A stretch of 64,000 nt of DNA. It comes from Cylicocyclus nassatus (Eukaryota > Nematoda > Chromadorea > Rhabditida > Strongylidae). A program made the position numbers and the translations under genes. The notes beneath the pieces are model-generated. The model was not told the DNA's origin and made no database searches. It saw only the letters and a program-made list of their open reading frames with translations. The stretch covers positions 25,844,852-25,908,851 of the forward strand of contig CATQJL010000001.1 in assembly GCA_958299035.1 (NCBI GenBank). The letters are read 5' to 3'. Of the stretch, positions 47,099 through 59,927 are shown in pieces (positions within the stretch are counted from its first letter, which is position 1; each line of letters starts with the position of its first letter).

Positions 47099-47773
47099 AC
47101 AGGGTGTCCCAAAAAGATGTGCACACTATTTGATTTTTAATAACTCTCTTGATTTCACGTCCTTGGCCGAGCTTAAGGCACCATTCTTTAGAGAGAGGTT
47201 CAACTTAGATTCACAGTATGGAGCGACTTATCAACCGCTCTTCATTACTGTAGGATTACGGTAGGAATTTCGAGAAGGATTTTGAACCATTGAAAGCGAT
47301 ATTTTGCCTCAGAAAAAAGCCAGACAAGCCGGAACTTTTGAACTGGGTTAGTCAAAGTCGCTGATTCTAAATATGAAAATTGCACGTCAGTACACTGTTT
47401 AATTCATGAGGTATTTCAGATTTATGGTAACAACTGTTTTTCCAATGTTCATCGGAAATGTTAATACGCCATCAAGAAAGCTTGAAAAACTGGTGGAAAG
47501 TTATGTAGTGAAATCAGCACGTCTGAAAACCTTGCTACACAAATTTTTAGATTTTTTTGAAATTATTTTATCAAATGGTTTACTCCACAATGACACTGTA
47601 TGCCAAAAGTTCATACCGTGATCCTACAGTAATGAAGAGCGATTGGTGATGATCCATACTGTAAATCTAAGTTTATCCTCGCTCTACAGAATGGTACCTC
47701 AAGCTCGGCAAAAGACATGAAAGCAAGAGAGTTATTAACGATCAAGCAGTGTGCACATCTTTTTGGGACACTG
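47099..47773. mobile_element. Mariner-like fold-back MITE
   Basis: Ends CAGGGTGTCCCAAAAAGATG and the complement of CATCTTTTTGGGACACTG, continuing TGTGCACACT and AATAACTCTC in both arms; TA lies at or next to both ends. Arms continue inward (GGCACCATTCTTTAGAG against CTCTACAGAATGGTACC). Relative at 32648-33200. Confidence 0.75.
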
Positions 47774-48541
47774 TATACTTAAATCCCTACATTATCAAAT
47801 TTCTTAAAAATACTCAGTCCAGAATTTGCAAAGTCTGAATGGAATTCCCACTAAACTAGCAAGAAGAACGAGGTAAAAAAGTGGTAAACCCCGCCCCTAT
47901 TGACCCCAACCTCCTCCCTCCTGCACATAAACATATGCGAAACTACAACTAAAAATTTCGCTTTGTACATTACAACTTGAGGAATAACAATTGTTGCCGG
48001 AAAAATCCGAAAACTTTCTTAACAACCTGACAGATAAACTTCAGTAACCAGATCACAGTTCTATAATGTCATTGTCTGCTAAAGGATAGATTCCTCTTTA
48101 GACCAAGACATTATTAGCTAATTCAGCTTTCAAATTTTTAAAAGTTGTTGACAAGCACGCAAACGTATCTCAAAACCCCATCGAACGTTCAGAGTTTGTT
48201 ATCTTTCGTAGCTTCACAACATTTTTTGCCTTTCATGTAACATAAGCAGCACATTTGAAAAAAAACTAGCCTACAAAGGGGATTACTCCCAGCTAGCTTT
48301 CACTGATCTTTTATGATAGATCAGAAACTTATATAATTGCTCATTTGAAATCCCTCATACTAAAATCCAGCAGTTTGTTACTTCTTTCTCCAAAGTGAAC
48401 GCTCAATGTAAGCATGATATGTAGATTGTAGCCATGGGAATATGACATTATTTTGTTCTTCTTTTTGTCAATATGTCTTTTGAACCTACGAATAAATCAT
48501 GGTATAGTTTCTTAATATCACGGAAAGGTAAAAAAAGATAC

Positions 48542-49072
48542 TCAACTAGAGAATTGCCCATTCATCATATCATATAAATTGACGTCATCACCAAATGCGG
48601 TAAACCAGACCTCATAATTGAGTAGCAAATGCTTGAAACTCATCGATACAAGTGAATTCGTAAAAAATTGCTTTCTTTCAGCTAAATTTCCAAAACAGCG
48701 ACATTTTCCTAGACTGCTTGCATGTTTCACTTTTTTCCATAACATTTTTCTGATGTTTGCCCACATGTTACTTTTGTCCCCAACAATTATTTTTTTTGCG
48801 TTCAAAATTGCACAATTCCACGAAATGATGTCAAGCGTCGTGACTACAATGTTTATTTCAGCACGATTAAATCCCTCGTGGGTCTTTCTGTAGCTCACGA
48901 GTGGGTGGATGACCACATCCATTAGGCATTGTTTTTTTTTCTGGCAAGAAGTCTTTATATACCAGGTTTTTTTTTGGAAATAACTATAAAGCCGTAGGCT
49001 GCGACTAATGGACTGATTAAAGTTACTTTTCATGAATAATGCTCGATGCCAAAAATACAGTGATACACACAA
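48542..49072 (-). CDS. Uninterrupted open frame, unidentified
   Basis: At 176 codons this is among the longest uninterrupted frames in the window. The nominal start is not ATG; the first ATG (MKSNFNQSISRSLRLYSYF) is a few codons in. The interior (SYRKTHEGFNRAEINIVVTT, KSNMWANIRKMLWKKVKHAS) is Lys-rich. No splice sites, motif or homologue was identified; it may be chance in AT-rich DNA or part of an unlabelled transposon. Confidence 0.25.
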   Translation of the reverse strand: MCVSLYFWHRALFMKSNFNQSISRSLRLYSYFQKKTWYIKTSCQKKKQCLMDVVIHPLVSYRKTHEGFNRAEINIVVTTLDIISWNCAILNAKKIIVGDKSNMWANIRKMLWKKVKHASSLGKCRCFGNLAERKQFFTNSLVSMSFKHLLLNYEVWFTAFGDDVNLYDMMNGQFSS

Positions 49073-49074
49073 TT

Positions 49075-51290
49075 AAGACCGCAATTTGCTTCAGACTCTT
49101 TCCAAACCAGTTCCATGTGGAACTGTGATTGTGAAACAGCTTACCGAAAAAAAGTATGAGCGCTCAAAATCCAACTTTGTCAAGCCTCATGTGGCACAAA
49201 ATTATCGAAAATCCGTACAAGAATACCTGTACGGTTTCCATTAACTCATTCCTTTCCTTGTAGTCAATGTGATCGACCAATCGCGACCAACTGACCAACC
49301 AATCACCCTTTCAGGCGTTTTTCAGTTTTCTCACTGACATTATGCAGCTTAGGACTTGACAAACTGAACTTTTCAACGCTCATAACTTTTTTCATAGAGT
49401 TGTTCCACAAAAAAAACAGATTTTAATTCGGGGTTAAAAGACGCTTTTGGTGGTTCAACTGAAGGCAATGCTTGCTGTTCTGCTGTAGACTTGGCGGAAC
49501 TTCCCCCTCGCAAGATCTTATGGTCTGATATAACAATGAGATTTTACAGAAAGTGCAAATTTCCTTTGTACCGTTAAAATTTTCAGCCCGCAAAAAAACC
49601 CCTCCATCATTACCTGTTCAGAGCTGTGAACGAAAGCTTTTCACTTATCCTTTTTCATAAATAAATAAAATGTACTTAAAAAGTGTTCAAGAGGTCTCTA
49701 GAACAAGTTCGGTTTGTTTTATGACATCAGTCTGTAATCCTAAATGATCAGAAAGTGCGATCGGTCGCGCTTGTAACCAGTCGCAAAGTGGTCGTTCTTT
49801 GTTGGCTTCGCGAACGTGCTCTCGCCAGACAAACTGCATCGTTCATCATTTCTGCATATTATGACCTCGGGGATATGTTCCGTAAGTAGTACTTTACTAC
49901 ATGGATTGGAGAACTACGGAGGTGAAAAGTATAGGAGAGAAGAGTAAAAATTTACTCTTGATATTTGCAGGCATCCATTCAAATCCAAAGATGACGAGAT
50001 TTTGATGCAGTACAGTAAGGCCCTTAAACTAAAAAACTGCGCAAATCTCACTGTAAAGTATGCATTTCGAAGCGAGATGAATGCTCCAGAATGTTAATCT
50101 TGCTGAGGTCGCCACGCCCATCAGCGCAGGTTTTCTATACATAATGTGCCCGAAACTGGAATACGGAATACCTAAATGTTTATATAATGAAAGAAGCTCT
50201 CGACATTTCTAGGTACTATTGTGCTTAGTTGCTCATTATCTTCAAACCCACAATGCCGGGCGTGGCGACCCCAGTAGCATCTACCTTCAGGAGCGATTTT
50301 TTCGCTTAGGAATACGCCTTTTGCGGCGGAGCTTGGGCATTTACTGATGGGTATTGTACTACATCAAACTCCCACCAAACTGATTCGGTGGGGAGGGGGG
50401 GGGGGTGGTTGGAGGACTATATGTGGGGTGGTCCTAGGCGGACATCTGCGACAAAGCACGTAGCTCCACACATTAGAGACGTACTAATTTGTATCAGCTG
50501 TCCACGGAGCGGAACCTATCGGCAACATATAGTCCCTGCCCCGATTTGGGTATAAAGTTCCTCTGAATGGTAATTCGAGACTTTTACTGAAAGATGATCT
50601 AGCTTCGGAAAGTGATCCATCAAAATCGCACATTCTTCCAGACTTCTATGACTGGTTCCTTCAATTCGAAGCAAGTTTTCATGACACGTCCATGCTGCGC
50701 GTATTTTGCATCAAAAACGCTCCCAAGAGTGATTATCAAAAGAGCATGCATGATAATAAAAGCGATATGGTATTTTAAATTTTATTGCTAGCTGTGAAAT
50801 GTGCTAAAATAAGGTAGAAAACTGCTTGAATCATCAACATCACTTCATCGTCTTGCATTATCTCTTTTTTCGCATAAAAACACGATCGCCTTGAATTCCC
50901 AAAGCTTCCTATACTTTGGAACGTCATTGAAGAGAGAAACAATTCTACTCTGAATTCCCCCAGCAAACTACAAACTTGAAATTTCCCTGAAAAATCTAAA
51001 AATCAACAATTGGTTCCTTCATATTATAAACCAAAACACTTCTTGTCGTCGAAGGCAAGAGATTAATTCCGAGAACTCTGTATTGAAAGCGAGTGACATT
51101 AAAGGTGTGTGACTTATAAAAAAAGTGCTAATTACGAAAACAAGATTAAATAGATTACTTGCCGGACGAAGATGCCAAATAGCAATCCCCACTGAAAGGC
51201 ACCTTTCACTTTTTTTCGATTCAATTCTTACGACATTCATCTACTGGGATGATAGTAGGTCAATTTGTAAATGGTTATAACTGATCTAGT
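49075..51290. other. No gene recognised
   Basis: AT-rich with a run of about 13 G (with two interruptions) near 50390. No inverted repeat of note was found. Confidence 0.35.
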
Positions 51291-51296
51291 TTCTAA

Positions 51297-51745
51297 CAAG
51301 GGAAGTTCGCTTAGTCGAAGTGGCGATTCAGAAGGTGATCTATACCAATGGATAGAGCTTAAAACGCTGATCTCAGATATACCTTCTATATCTGCGATGC
51401 ATTGTTCTTAAAAAGGTTATGAGCTTTTCTAAACAAACTTTCGTGCCTTTTGAGTCGCAAAAATATGGTAATTTCTAAACGAAAGTGTGCAAGCTTAAGC
51501 AAACTACTTAGAAACCACTTTAGGTCTAATTTGTGTTCATCCGAACGTTCTCGACTGTTTTCCGAACATGTTGTTTATCCACAAGTCGTCATTTCATTTC
51601 TGGATCACACTTCTTTTATTTATTCAAAAAAGCCCATAACTCCATCTAAAAAACACGTCGCAGGTATGAGGACACCGTTTTACGTTCTATCTATTGGTAT
51701 ACATCACCATCCAAATCGCCACTTCAACCCCGCGAACTTCCCTTG
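51297..51745. mobile_element. MITE with TAA target duplication
   Basis: Ends CAAGGGAAGTTCGCTTAGTC and the complement of CGCGAACTTCCCTTG are flanked by TAA at 51294-51296 and 51746-51748. Arms share GTCGAAGTGGCGATT and TATACCAATGGATAGA. Same family as 9626-10090. The frame 51450-51755 is arm sequence. Confidence 0.8.
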
Positions 51746-51749
51746 TAAG

Positions 51750-54515
51750 TTATGATTTCTCATGTTGGGAACTACTAGCTATTGATGTTATCGACACCTA
51801 CACAGAAGAACCTTGCCCATAATTCCCGCAAAACTGTATCACCTTTCCGCGGCATCTCTGGACAATACTTGATGGCTACGTCTTTTTTAACCTCTTCCAA
51901 GTATTGTTCTAAGATTCAAAGGCATTGTCCAGGCAAAAAATAGAACCCTCGATCAGTACCTAGTTTACAAGAAGGCCCTAGGAAATGTGGCATATGAAGA
52001 AAAAAAATGGACTTGGAAACCGCGAAAAAGTCAAGCCACGCCCCTAATATCAAGCTTCGCCCTTCCAAGTACTAAAAATCGTCTGCGCCTTAATGGCTCC
52101 CAAAAACCTGGTACTTTTTGGGGGGGGGGAGGGTCGCACACTTTGCACTAACAATACGAATCTGCTCATAGTGTATGTTCAAATAACAGCTCGTTATCGT
52201 ATTATTCTTTCACAAAACAATAATCCCCAGCCACAAAATCCCTAAATAAGTATATGTAGCGACTGCAGCATTTTGAGGAAAGCGAGCTATAGTCTCAAAA
52301 AAAAAACAGCCTCATCATTCTCATGATTTCATGGAATGAGGGCCCAGTTCGATCACTTTTTCTTCGCTTATAATCATCAGCGGTTGGTTTCCTCGCTATG
52401 GTTAATGTTTTCCCTAATTCTTTGTATCCTTTGCCACACATTCAGATTCTTTTTCTGTTATTGATATAAAGCTTATGCATTTCATTACAGCTCAATCGAT
52501 GCTGATAATTGCATTAATTGCATTTCTGCAAAAATGTGGGGCGCATTTGACTAAAATAGGTAACAGTCATGGTTTAGAGAATCGCTCTGTTATATGAATA
52601 ACCTATAGTCTTTCCATCCATTAGGATGGAAATTTCCAGCAAATGTGGTCTTCAATAACGCTTAATGCAAACACATCAGTGAACTTAAAAATGAAAACCC
52701 CTAATTGGTTATTTTAACAATTTCACCGCAAAATATTACGTAAAGTTCAAAAACCCAATAAAAATCCAAAACTTCCGCAGGTCACTTCAAAAAATCTTAC
52801 TTTTTCTGCTACTGATGTTTTCCCTAATCTTATTCCGCAGTTCTAAGCAAGACGAAGGCTTTACACACCAACTACTACAGAAGAATTTTTTACATATATC
52901 GATCGTAGTTATCTTCCGGAAGCCGAACTCAAAAATGCAGAATTTGGATCAAAGAATAAAAAAGCTTCATCTTTTTGGCTCAGTTTGAGAAGCTTGTATA
53001 CAAGTCATTGTGAAGAGCGTTACTCTCACAATCAGTATCTCCTCTTTCTCTTCCCCTCCAAAGAAATTGTGGAGGCTGGTTGTGGAGGTTGGAAAATTTC
53101 GTAATCATTCGAAATACGGCAACAGTAAAAAAATTCGTGGATTCAAAGCACACAGTTCCGCCCCAATAAAATCATCTCAGTTTTTCTGCTGGCCGTTTCA
53201 AAACTAACTTTAATCCATTGATTCAAATATTTAAAAATATAAACCATTCGCCGTTTTACGAATATAATCACAAACGGAATAAAGGCAGAGGCTGATATAA
53301 GAGACTGGAATAAAAGGCAAGCAAAAATTCAATCTCGCGGTGTGGTTTCCAAAAATTCTCGCCCTATCTCACTTTGTACCCCACTGTTGAACTCTTTTAC
53401 GAATCATTACCCCCCTCTATGAATGGCAATTATGACACCATATCTATTCTGAGATTTGCTGATAATAAATAGGTTTTTTATGTGCATCCCTATAAAACAG
53501 AAGAAAGATGCAGATGGGACTTTTTCTGACTTTGCAGTTACGTATTGACGCAAATCGTGCTTGATGTTTTTCCTTCCGAGGACATGCACTTTGTGGCTAG
53601 TCTACTATGAATAACATTCGGAGTGTTAAACACCACAGATTATTATTAACGACAGACTTTACACATCAAAAATCGTTAAATGAATCATAACCTTGCTATT
53701 CGACAACATACTACACTACAAAAACAAAAAATTTGCCCGTTCTACAGTCTTTGAAATGGAATTTTTGCCTTTTTATAATTGCTAAAATCTCCTATAAGTC
53801 ATATCAAGGCATTTTCCACAAAAGCTGACTTTTGCAAAAGAAACAATGATAAAAAAGGGATTCTTTTTTTTTCAGCCTTCCTTAATTGACCTACTCAAAG
53901 CCATTACCGTAATGTTGAATAGCCTTTACGAATGAATACATGCAGATGCTAATTGTAAGACCGAAGTCCCAGTGCTCAAAAATCAAACTCCAGAACTGCC
54001 CGATCCATATAGGCTAATTGCTGCACAAGATTTCCTAGCAGAATTTACGCTCTGGGAAATGAGTAATAACGCCGACTAGCATTCACGTCATTGATGGCTA
54101 TATATCATTCCTATAAAGATAAATGATATTTGAATTGCGGATAATAAGAAGTACTCAATTCACGTAAGTTCCACTTTTGGTAACATATATGAGGTAGTTA
54201 TTTTACGTCAAAAACGCATTCATCCTTTTTTTTACGAAAAATTACAGGAAGGCATCTCATTCCTTTTCTTGCGTCAACTATGAATACGCGCGCTTTGAAT
54301 ATTTATCACGATAGCTCACTTCCAAAAAAACCTTGCCGTGTCTAATGGGCAGATATCATGAAGCTAAATCACTTCAATTTTTGCGAAAGGGGAAGGGGCA
54401 TGGCGAAGAGGGGGAGGGGGAACGAAACTGGCAAACGAAGAGGAGTTTTTTGTTGTTTTTTTTTGCAAGCAAAAATTTAGAATGGAAAGAATTATTACAA
54501 GGCTTAAAATCTTGT
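51750..54515. other. No gene recognised; worn MITE tips
   Basis: Contains a solo relative of the TTAA-flanked MITE tip near 51918, and a G-rich stretch with CCACGCCCC near 52030-52135 like the hAT MITE interior. Otherwise AT-rich. Confidence 0.35.
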
Positions 54516-54521
54516 AGCTAA

Positions 54522-55867
54522 GGCCCGTATGCACGTACATCCCCGCTGGGGAGGGGAGGGGAGCTGGTTCCCCAGGGGAACGATCCCCTCCGCCGAACCC
54601 CGCCATGACAGAGGGGAGGGGAGCGATCCCCTCCCCTGCACCTAAGCGGGGATGGTGTGAATGGTTTCAGAGGTATTGATCGAGCGAACCTCAGCGGAGG
54701 GGATCCCTTCCCCTCCCCCACTCGAACCCCGTATGCGCGAATTTAATTCAATAACGCGGGTGAGGGGATCGACATCCCCTACAACGGAGTAAGGGTTCGA
54801 TGGTGTAGGTCAAGCCAGAGAAGCGAGTATTCTGATTTCAATCAATTATTACAAAGCATTTCGTTCAAATTGATGGAAGATTTTCTCGGAGAGCCGGGTT
54901 CCTCTCTCAGCGACCTGTAGCTTGCAGTTTTAACTCTCTCTTCCATATTCGCTTCTTGTAAAGAAATCCGGACATATATCTGCCAGTTTCGAATATCTGT
55001 AGAAGGCTGTGACCATTCACGAGAGTTGCGCATTTTTTATTTGACATGATATTTTTATCCTTTAGGGCTGGTACAACATATTGTAACTATCACATTAAAT
55101 GATAAATTGTTCTTATCTTGTTATCCTAACGTAGAACTGCTTTGAATAAAATGAAAATTAGCAGACTCGCGTGTTTCTGAGTAAAGATCATCGGGGGAAT
55201 GATCCCCTCCCCATCGCTCCCCTCGTGCATAGCAGGGATGGCCGCTGGGGATCATTCCCCTGGGGTAAAAGACGATATGCAGCTGATAGCTACAGCGTTT
55301 ATGGAGAGCTGGCATGATTTGCAGCTTCAATTATGTGTAGAAATGCTGGTTTGAATGTCCGCGGCACCCCCCCCCCTTTTTTTTCGGCAGCATAACGTCT
55401 TCTACCCATTCACTGCATATACATACATTTTGACTTCTTTTTGACTTCTATCATTGAACACCTTTAAGCTGAAATGGGCAGCATTGACGAAAATGAGCAG
55501 CATCCATGAAAACAGCTGGAATATAATGGATGTAGGAAATATTTCTTTAGTGTGCCGATCGCAATCACGGCAAACGGCATCCCGCAACCACTAAATATCG
55601 CCGAGACACATTGAAGGCGAATAGCTATCAAAAGATAAGAAAAAAGGAATAATTACTGCAAAAAAGCGGAAGCGAAATTAATTCCCCGCTCGATCTCCCC
55701 TTCTGCATAAGGGGGCTCCCCTCCCCTACTCCCAAGGGATCCCCTCTCAGGTATTGCCTTTCTGCATACGGGGATTCGCGTGGGGAAGGGAGGGGAACCC
55801 CAGCGGGGATCATTGCAATGGTTAAACTCACATCCCCTCCCCGCGGGGATGTACGTGCATACGGGCC
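54522..55867. mobile_element. MITE with TAA target duplication, GGCCCGTATG ends
   Basis: Ends GGCCCGTATGCACGTACATC are inverted and flanked by TAA at 54519-54521 and 55868-55870. Both ends run into repeated GGGGAGGGGATC / GATCCCCTCCCC blocks that also recur internally near 55190-55270, so the element is built of G- and C-rich modules around an ordinary AT-rich core (54780-55180 and 55320-55680). Target size and GGCCC ends fit PIF/Harbinger. It carries no transposase. Confidence 0.8.
54842..55033 (-). CDS. Short open frame inside the 54.5-55.9 kb element
   Basis: A true ATG opens 63 codons: MRNSREWSQPSTDIRNWQIY, later EERVKTASYRSLREEPGSPR. The composition looks coding and unlike the G-rich flanks. 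It could be a captured host exon or a chance frame. No homologue recognised. Confidence 0.3.
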   Translation of the reverse strand: MRNSREWSQPSTDIRNWQIYVRISLQEANMEERVKTASYRSLREEPGSPRKSSINLNEMLCNN

Positions 55868-55874
55868 TAAAAAG

Positions 55875-58085
55875 CGCACATTAATATTGATAAGGATATT
55901 TAGAACCCTAAAGATCCTCCTACTAACAGAAACTAAACTAATAAATCCACCAAATTTCAATTTCGATTCGACCTTTGAAAAGCATTTACTTAATCAAAAT
56001 GACTTTCCAAAAGGCTCAATCAATTCGTGTGTCATTGTAAGCTTCGCCATAAGTACATTTTGGAATTCTATCCGTTTTGAATAATCTGTGCAAGACACAA
56101 TATTCTGCTTTTGGGCGTAAGCGAAGTGTGGTCACCAGAACTGGTTAGATTAGGATCAGGAGTTATAATATAGTATTGACAACTATCACAGACCACCATG
56201 CTTTATAGTTTACATAAAAAATTGGAACTTTTACAACAAAAAGATTAAATTTCGGATCGAGTTTTCGGTAGTGAGGCACCTCAATTCAATCGGCTGATTT
56301 TTGATACTGTTTGGTATTGTACTCAAAGACACCGTCCACCCAAATCAAAGATGGTGAGATTTCGAGGCTGTATAACAGCAGAGTTCCTAACTAGCTGTAA
56401 GTAACTGCCCGAGTCCCGCTGCAGAAGATGAATTCCGAAGCAAGAAAATCGCTCCAGAAGATACAAGCGGTCCAGGAATCTCCGCCCATTAATGAGGGTG
56501 TTCAAAGTTGATGAGTGCAAGAGTAATTTTTAGCGTACATAGTAACTACAAAAACCTGATAATCATTATCAAGAGAAAATTCATGATAATTTTAGATACA
56601 TTGACGCAATTTTGAGCTTTTGAATTCGGAAGACCCACGTTGATGGGCGGAGGTTCCTACGTCGCTTGTACCTCCTAACGCGATTATCTCGCTTCGGAAT
56701 TTATCTCTTGCAGCGGAACTTGAGCGATTACTTAGTTAGAGGACCTGCTATTACACTGCATTAAAATCTCACTCGCCTCAATTTGGAGTACGGTCCCTTC
56801 ATATGTGTACTCACACCATGCGCGCTACTTGACGACTTGTAAGATAGAAACTGCTTACTCCTATAATTTCTCTTTCTTTCTTTGTATCTTTTGATTTGAT
56901 TGAGTATGTATTTGTTGGTAGTACACAATTCTACAGTTGGTTACGCGAGAGAAGTTTTACTGAGGATTGCCGAGCACCTTGTCAGATTCACCAAGTTAGG
57001 AGTGACTTGAAGATGCAAACTTTACATTTTGCCCTTGAAAATAAAATTTTCTAATGTGCAAGTTTCGTTACATAGAGAACTCAGCTACTTCGTACGCAAA
57101 AAAAAACTGGCCGTATCCGATAGCAGCAACGATTAGTCGCGTCGAAACCCGCTTCACTCCCACACTTAAGTTTTATGTCTTTGACATGATTCGAAACATA
57201 TTGCGGCATTTCTGTCATATGCATTTAAGCAAAGCAGATCCAATAAGAAGAAAGACCAAGCGTAGAACCATTGGAGTTGAATATACGTGCCAGTCCAAGA
57301 AATTTCTACCGAAGGGGGGGGGGGGAACAAAAATCATGTTTGGATAACGGGAGTGGCGTTAGCCAGTCTTTCGAAAAAATTCTTGGAATGTTTTCCGAGA
57401 TTTTCGCGGTTTTATGGCTCCAAGACTCCAAGAGGGGGCGAGGAAGAATCAAGCCGATCAAGGAATTCGCAGCCGACTTGGGGGTGGGGGAGGGGGAGAG
57501 GGTCGCGAAAAGCAAAAATACGAATATTCAATTCTGCCACCCGTGTAAATCACGAATTCCCTTGTCCATAGGCGCAATCGCCAGGTCATACTTTCGCGCA
57601 TATAATGTTATCGATCGAAGGTCCGCACGCGATGCCCTCGCGCTGGTAGTAATTCCAGCGCAAAAAGGGAGTACGTGATCAATGTAGCCTGTGCATTCGT
57701 CTTGATTTTCTTTTTATTGCTGGTTCTTGGAAAAAATGGGACATTGTTTTGCAATTAATTGTAGCGCTGGTATCATTACCTTTTCGAAACAAGGAATGGC
57801 CAATTGAAGAAGTGTTTTTTGTACGACACGCGCCCTCCTTGAACCACCAATCCACTTGATTCACTTCATCACCTCGCTATTGGTCAGTTGGTAAATTGCC
57901 AATAGCAAGTGCCGCTGTCCGCATGGAACGCATTCGCGCCACTTCTCCAGTCATCAAAATTGGCTCGACATTGGATATGGCCAGGGTCAGCAAGGGGTGT
58001 GGCACACGATCGCTGGTTACGACCACCCCCTGGATTATATACCTAAGATAGCATTACCTGAAGGCCTTGTCAAACATAATGGGCA
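55875..58085. other. No gene recognised; worn G-tract MITE at 57300-57500
   Basis: At 57310 a run of 13 G is followed by GGGAGTGGCGTTAGCCAGTC, like the interior of the hAT MITE at 39311. Frames at 57054-57347 and 57271-57678 overlap it and are not supported. Confidence 0.35.
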
Positions 58086-58090
58086 ACATA

Positions 58091-58691
58091 TCCATAATGA
58101 GCATGTCAATTAACCCCTGTAGACAAAGTTTGAGCGAATTCTGAAAATTCAAGATACTAGGCTACCTAAGTGAAATGGTCATATTCAACATGGTTAACTT
58201 TGTTTCAAAGGTGAATTAGCTATGCGTTTTTGCACTCAAAACAAAGCACTACTTCTTCTTTGTCCATCTCAGAAATTACGCTTCAAAAGACCTCCAAACT
58301 GTGGAATTAGAAGCCAATCGAAATCTCAAATCCCACACCCCATTAACTATATCAAAAAACATTTTTAGTGGACAGTATTTATATGGATCGATTAGCTTAA
58401 ACCACATAGATTCCATAGGATTGTTTTAAGCCTGATTCGTCTTCTTTCTGAGTAATATTTGGTGAAAGCACAGCCATTAAAAGCAGTCTGGAGGTCTCTT
58501 GAAGCGGGATGAGATGGACAAAGAAGGAGTAGTGCTCTGTCTTGAGTGCAAAAACGGAGAGCTAATTCACCTCTGAACCAAAGTTAACCATATTGGAATA
58601 TGACCATTCCACTTAGGTAGCCTAGTATCTTGAATCTTCAGAATTCGCTCAAACTTTGTCTACAGGGGTTAAGTGACATGCTAATTATGGA
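58091..58691. mobile_element. Fold-back MITE with TA target duplication
   Basis: Ends TCCATAATGAGCATGTCAAT and the complement of TGACATGCTAATTATGGA are flanked by TA at 58089-58090 and 58692-58693. Arms pair over about 250 bases (TTAACCCCTGTAGACAAAG, CTAGGCTACCTAAGTG, GACCTCCA). Half copy at 15793-16010. Less exact inverted similarity continues outside (CAGGGTCA...GGTGTGGCAC near 57980 and 58790), so it may sit inside an older element. Confidence 0.75.
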
Positions 58692-59013
58692 TATGATATG
58701 AATATGTTATGTTATGTTATCACTATTATCAGATTACCCAACTACCCCCTCCCCTTTTGACTCCTCAATACGACCCCCCAGGTGCGGCGTGCCACACCGC
58801 ACGCTTGACCCTGAATTGGCTCAGTTTATAAATTCAAATTTCGCGCCACACTAGAATATCGCTTCGCGACCTAGAGCTCCAAGTTTTGACGCCGGAAAAC
58901 AAGTTAAAAGTTGTGCTTTTTTTTAGACGTTTCACTATTTGAAAAGAGAAAAGGAACACATTTGCACTTGTTAGACATTGTGCGCTTAGCGCTCTCGTCT
59001 TATCTCACAGTGA

Positions 59014-59388
59014 ATGGATGATTTATTCTACGCATTTTCAAGTCCCGTGATTCTGCAATCGATCTTCCCTACAGAATCTACATGTTTAAATTATCTCAGG
59101 AGCAGAAACATAATTTGTTTCACAAAAGAAAACTGCATAGCTCGCATGATCGTGATTGCATTGATCGTTTCCACTGCTCTATTTTTGGCTGCTATTCGCG
59201 TATCTGGTTTCGCACAGGCTTTCAGTGCGAAAATATGGCGTGAACACGTTACCTCTATGCTTCAGTTCGACAAAAAGTCGTATAGAATTGAAATGAAAAA
59301 AGGGGGAGAAAGAGTGCTGCTGAATTATATGCGGAAAAGCACGCGATATTATTCAAGCAATGTGGAATGTCTTGAGAAGAAGATGTAA
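59014..59388 (+). CDS. Unidentified single-pass membrane protein, 124 residues
   Basis: ATG at 59014 lies three bases after a good acceptor (TATCTCACAG), as in trans-spliced genes, and opens 124 codons to TAA. A hydrophobic segment (MIVIALIVSTALFLAAI, residues about 45-62) would span a membrane; the C-terminal half is basic (DKKSYRIEMKKGGERVLLNY). The stop overlaps a donor (AT|GTAAGC at 59384), so the gene may continue into later exons. No family recognised. Confidence 0.4.
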   Translation: MDDLFYAFSSPVILQSIFPTESTCLNYLRSRNIICFTKENCIARMIVIALIVSTALFLAAIRVSGFAQAFSAKIWREHVTSMLQFDKKSYRIEMKKGGERVLLNYMRKSTRYYSSNVECLEKKM

Positions 59389-59697
59389 GCTTTCGTTTTG
59401 CAGAAGTAATCTGAATAAATGCACAAAGAATAATGTGAGAAAGCACCTATTCCGACTTCTTATTTTTCACTAGAGCACATAATATGACCATTCATAGACT
59501 GAAAGACTCGAGAATGCTAGCGCATACCGTCCATTCATTTGTTATTTAACATGTGAGCCTGCACACTGCGCGCCACATTGGACGACTCCTTACCAGTAAC
59601 TCGTCTAAAACCTTATCTAACGTAGCAAACTGCAAAAGTGTATACAAAAACCTAATACATATCCAGTGACGGAAAGAAGAAGACAGGAAGAGTCTTA

Positions 59698-59927
59698 GGC
59701 CTCGGACATACCTCATGCGATTTCAGTCGCGACGCGATTTGGCAATACTCCAAACGTTCATAACTCATCGTACGGGGTTTCAGAATGTACGGAAGATGGG
59801 GCATTTTATCAGCCTACGAAAGTTATACATGCTGTACATTTGGGGTCTACCAGTATTGAATTTGAAAACATCTGGCAAATTGCCAGATCGCGTGGCGACT
59901 GAAATCGCGTGAGGTATGTCCCTTGCC
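59698..59927. mobile_element. Small MITE with TTA target duplication
   Basis: Ends GGCCTCGGACATACCTCATG and the complement of CGTGAGGTATGTCCCTTGCC are flanked by TTA at 59695-59697 and 59928-59930. Arms pair for about 45 bases (ATTTCAGTCGC). PIF/Harbinger-like. Confidence 0.8.

Noticed and set aside
46828..47124. Minus-strand gene starting HIFLGHPV
   Set aside because: The start lies within the terminal repeat of the adjacent MITE, and no other support was found.
57271..57678. 135-codon plus-strand frame
   Set aside because: It runs through a poly-G tract and worn MITE sequence, with no start or splice context.
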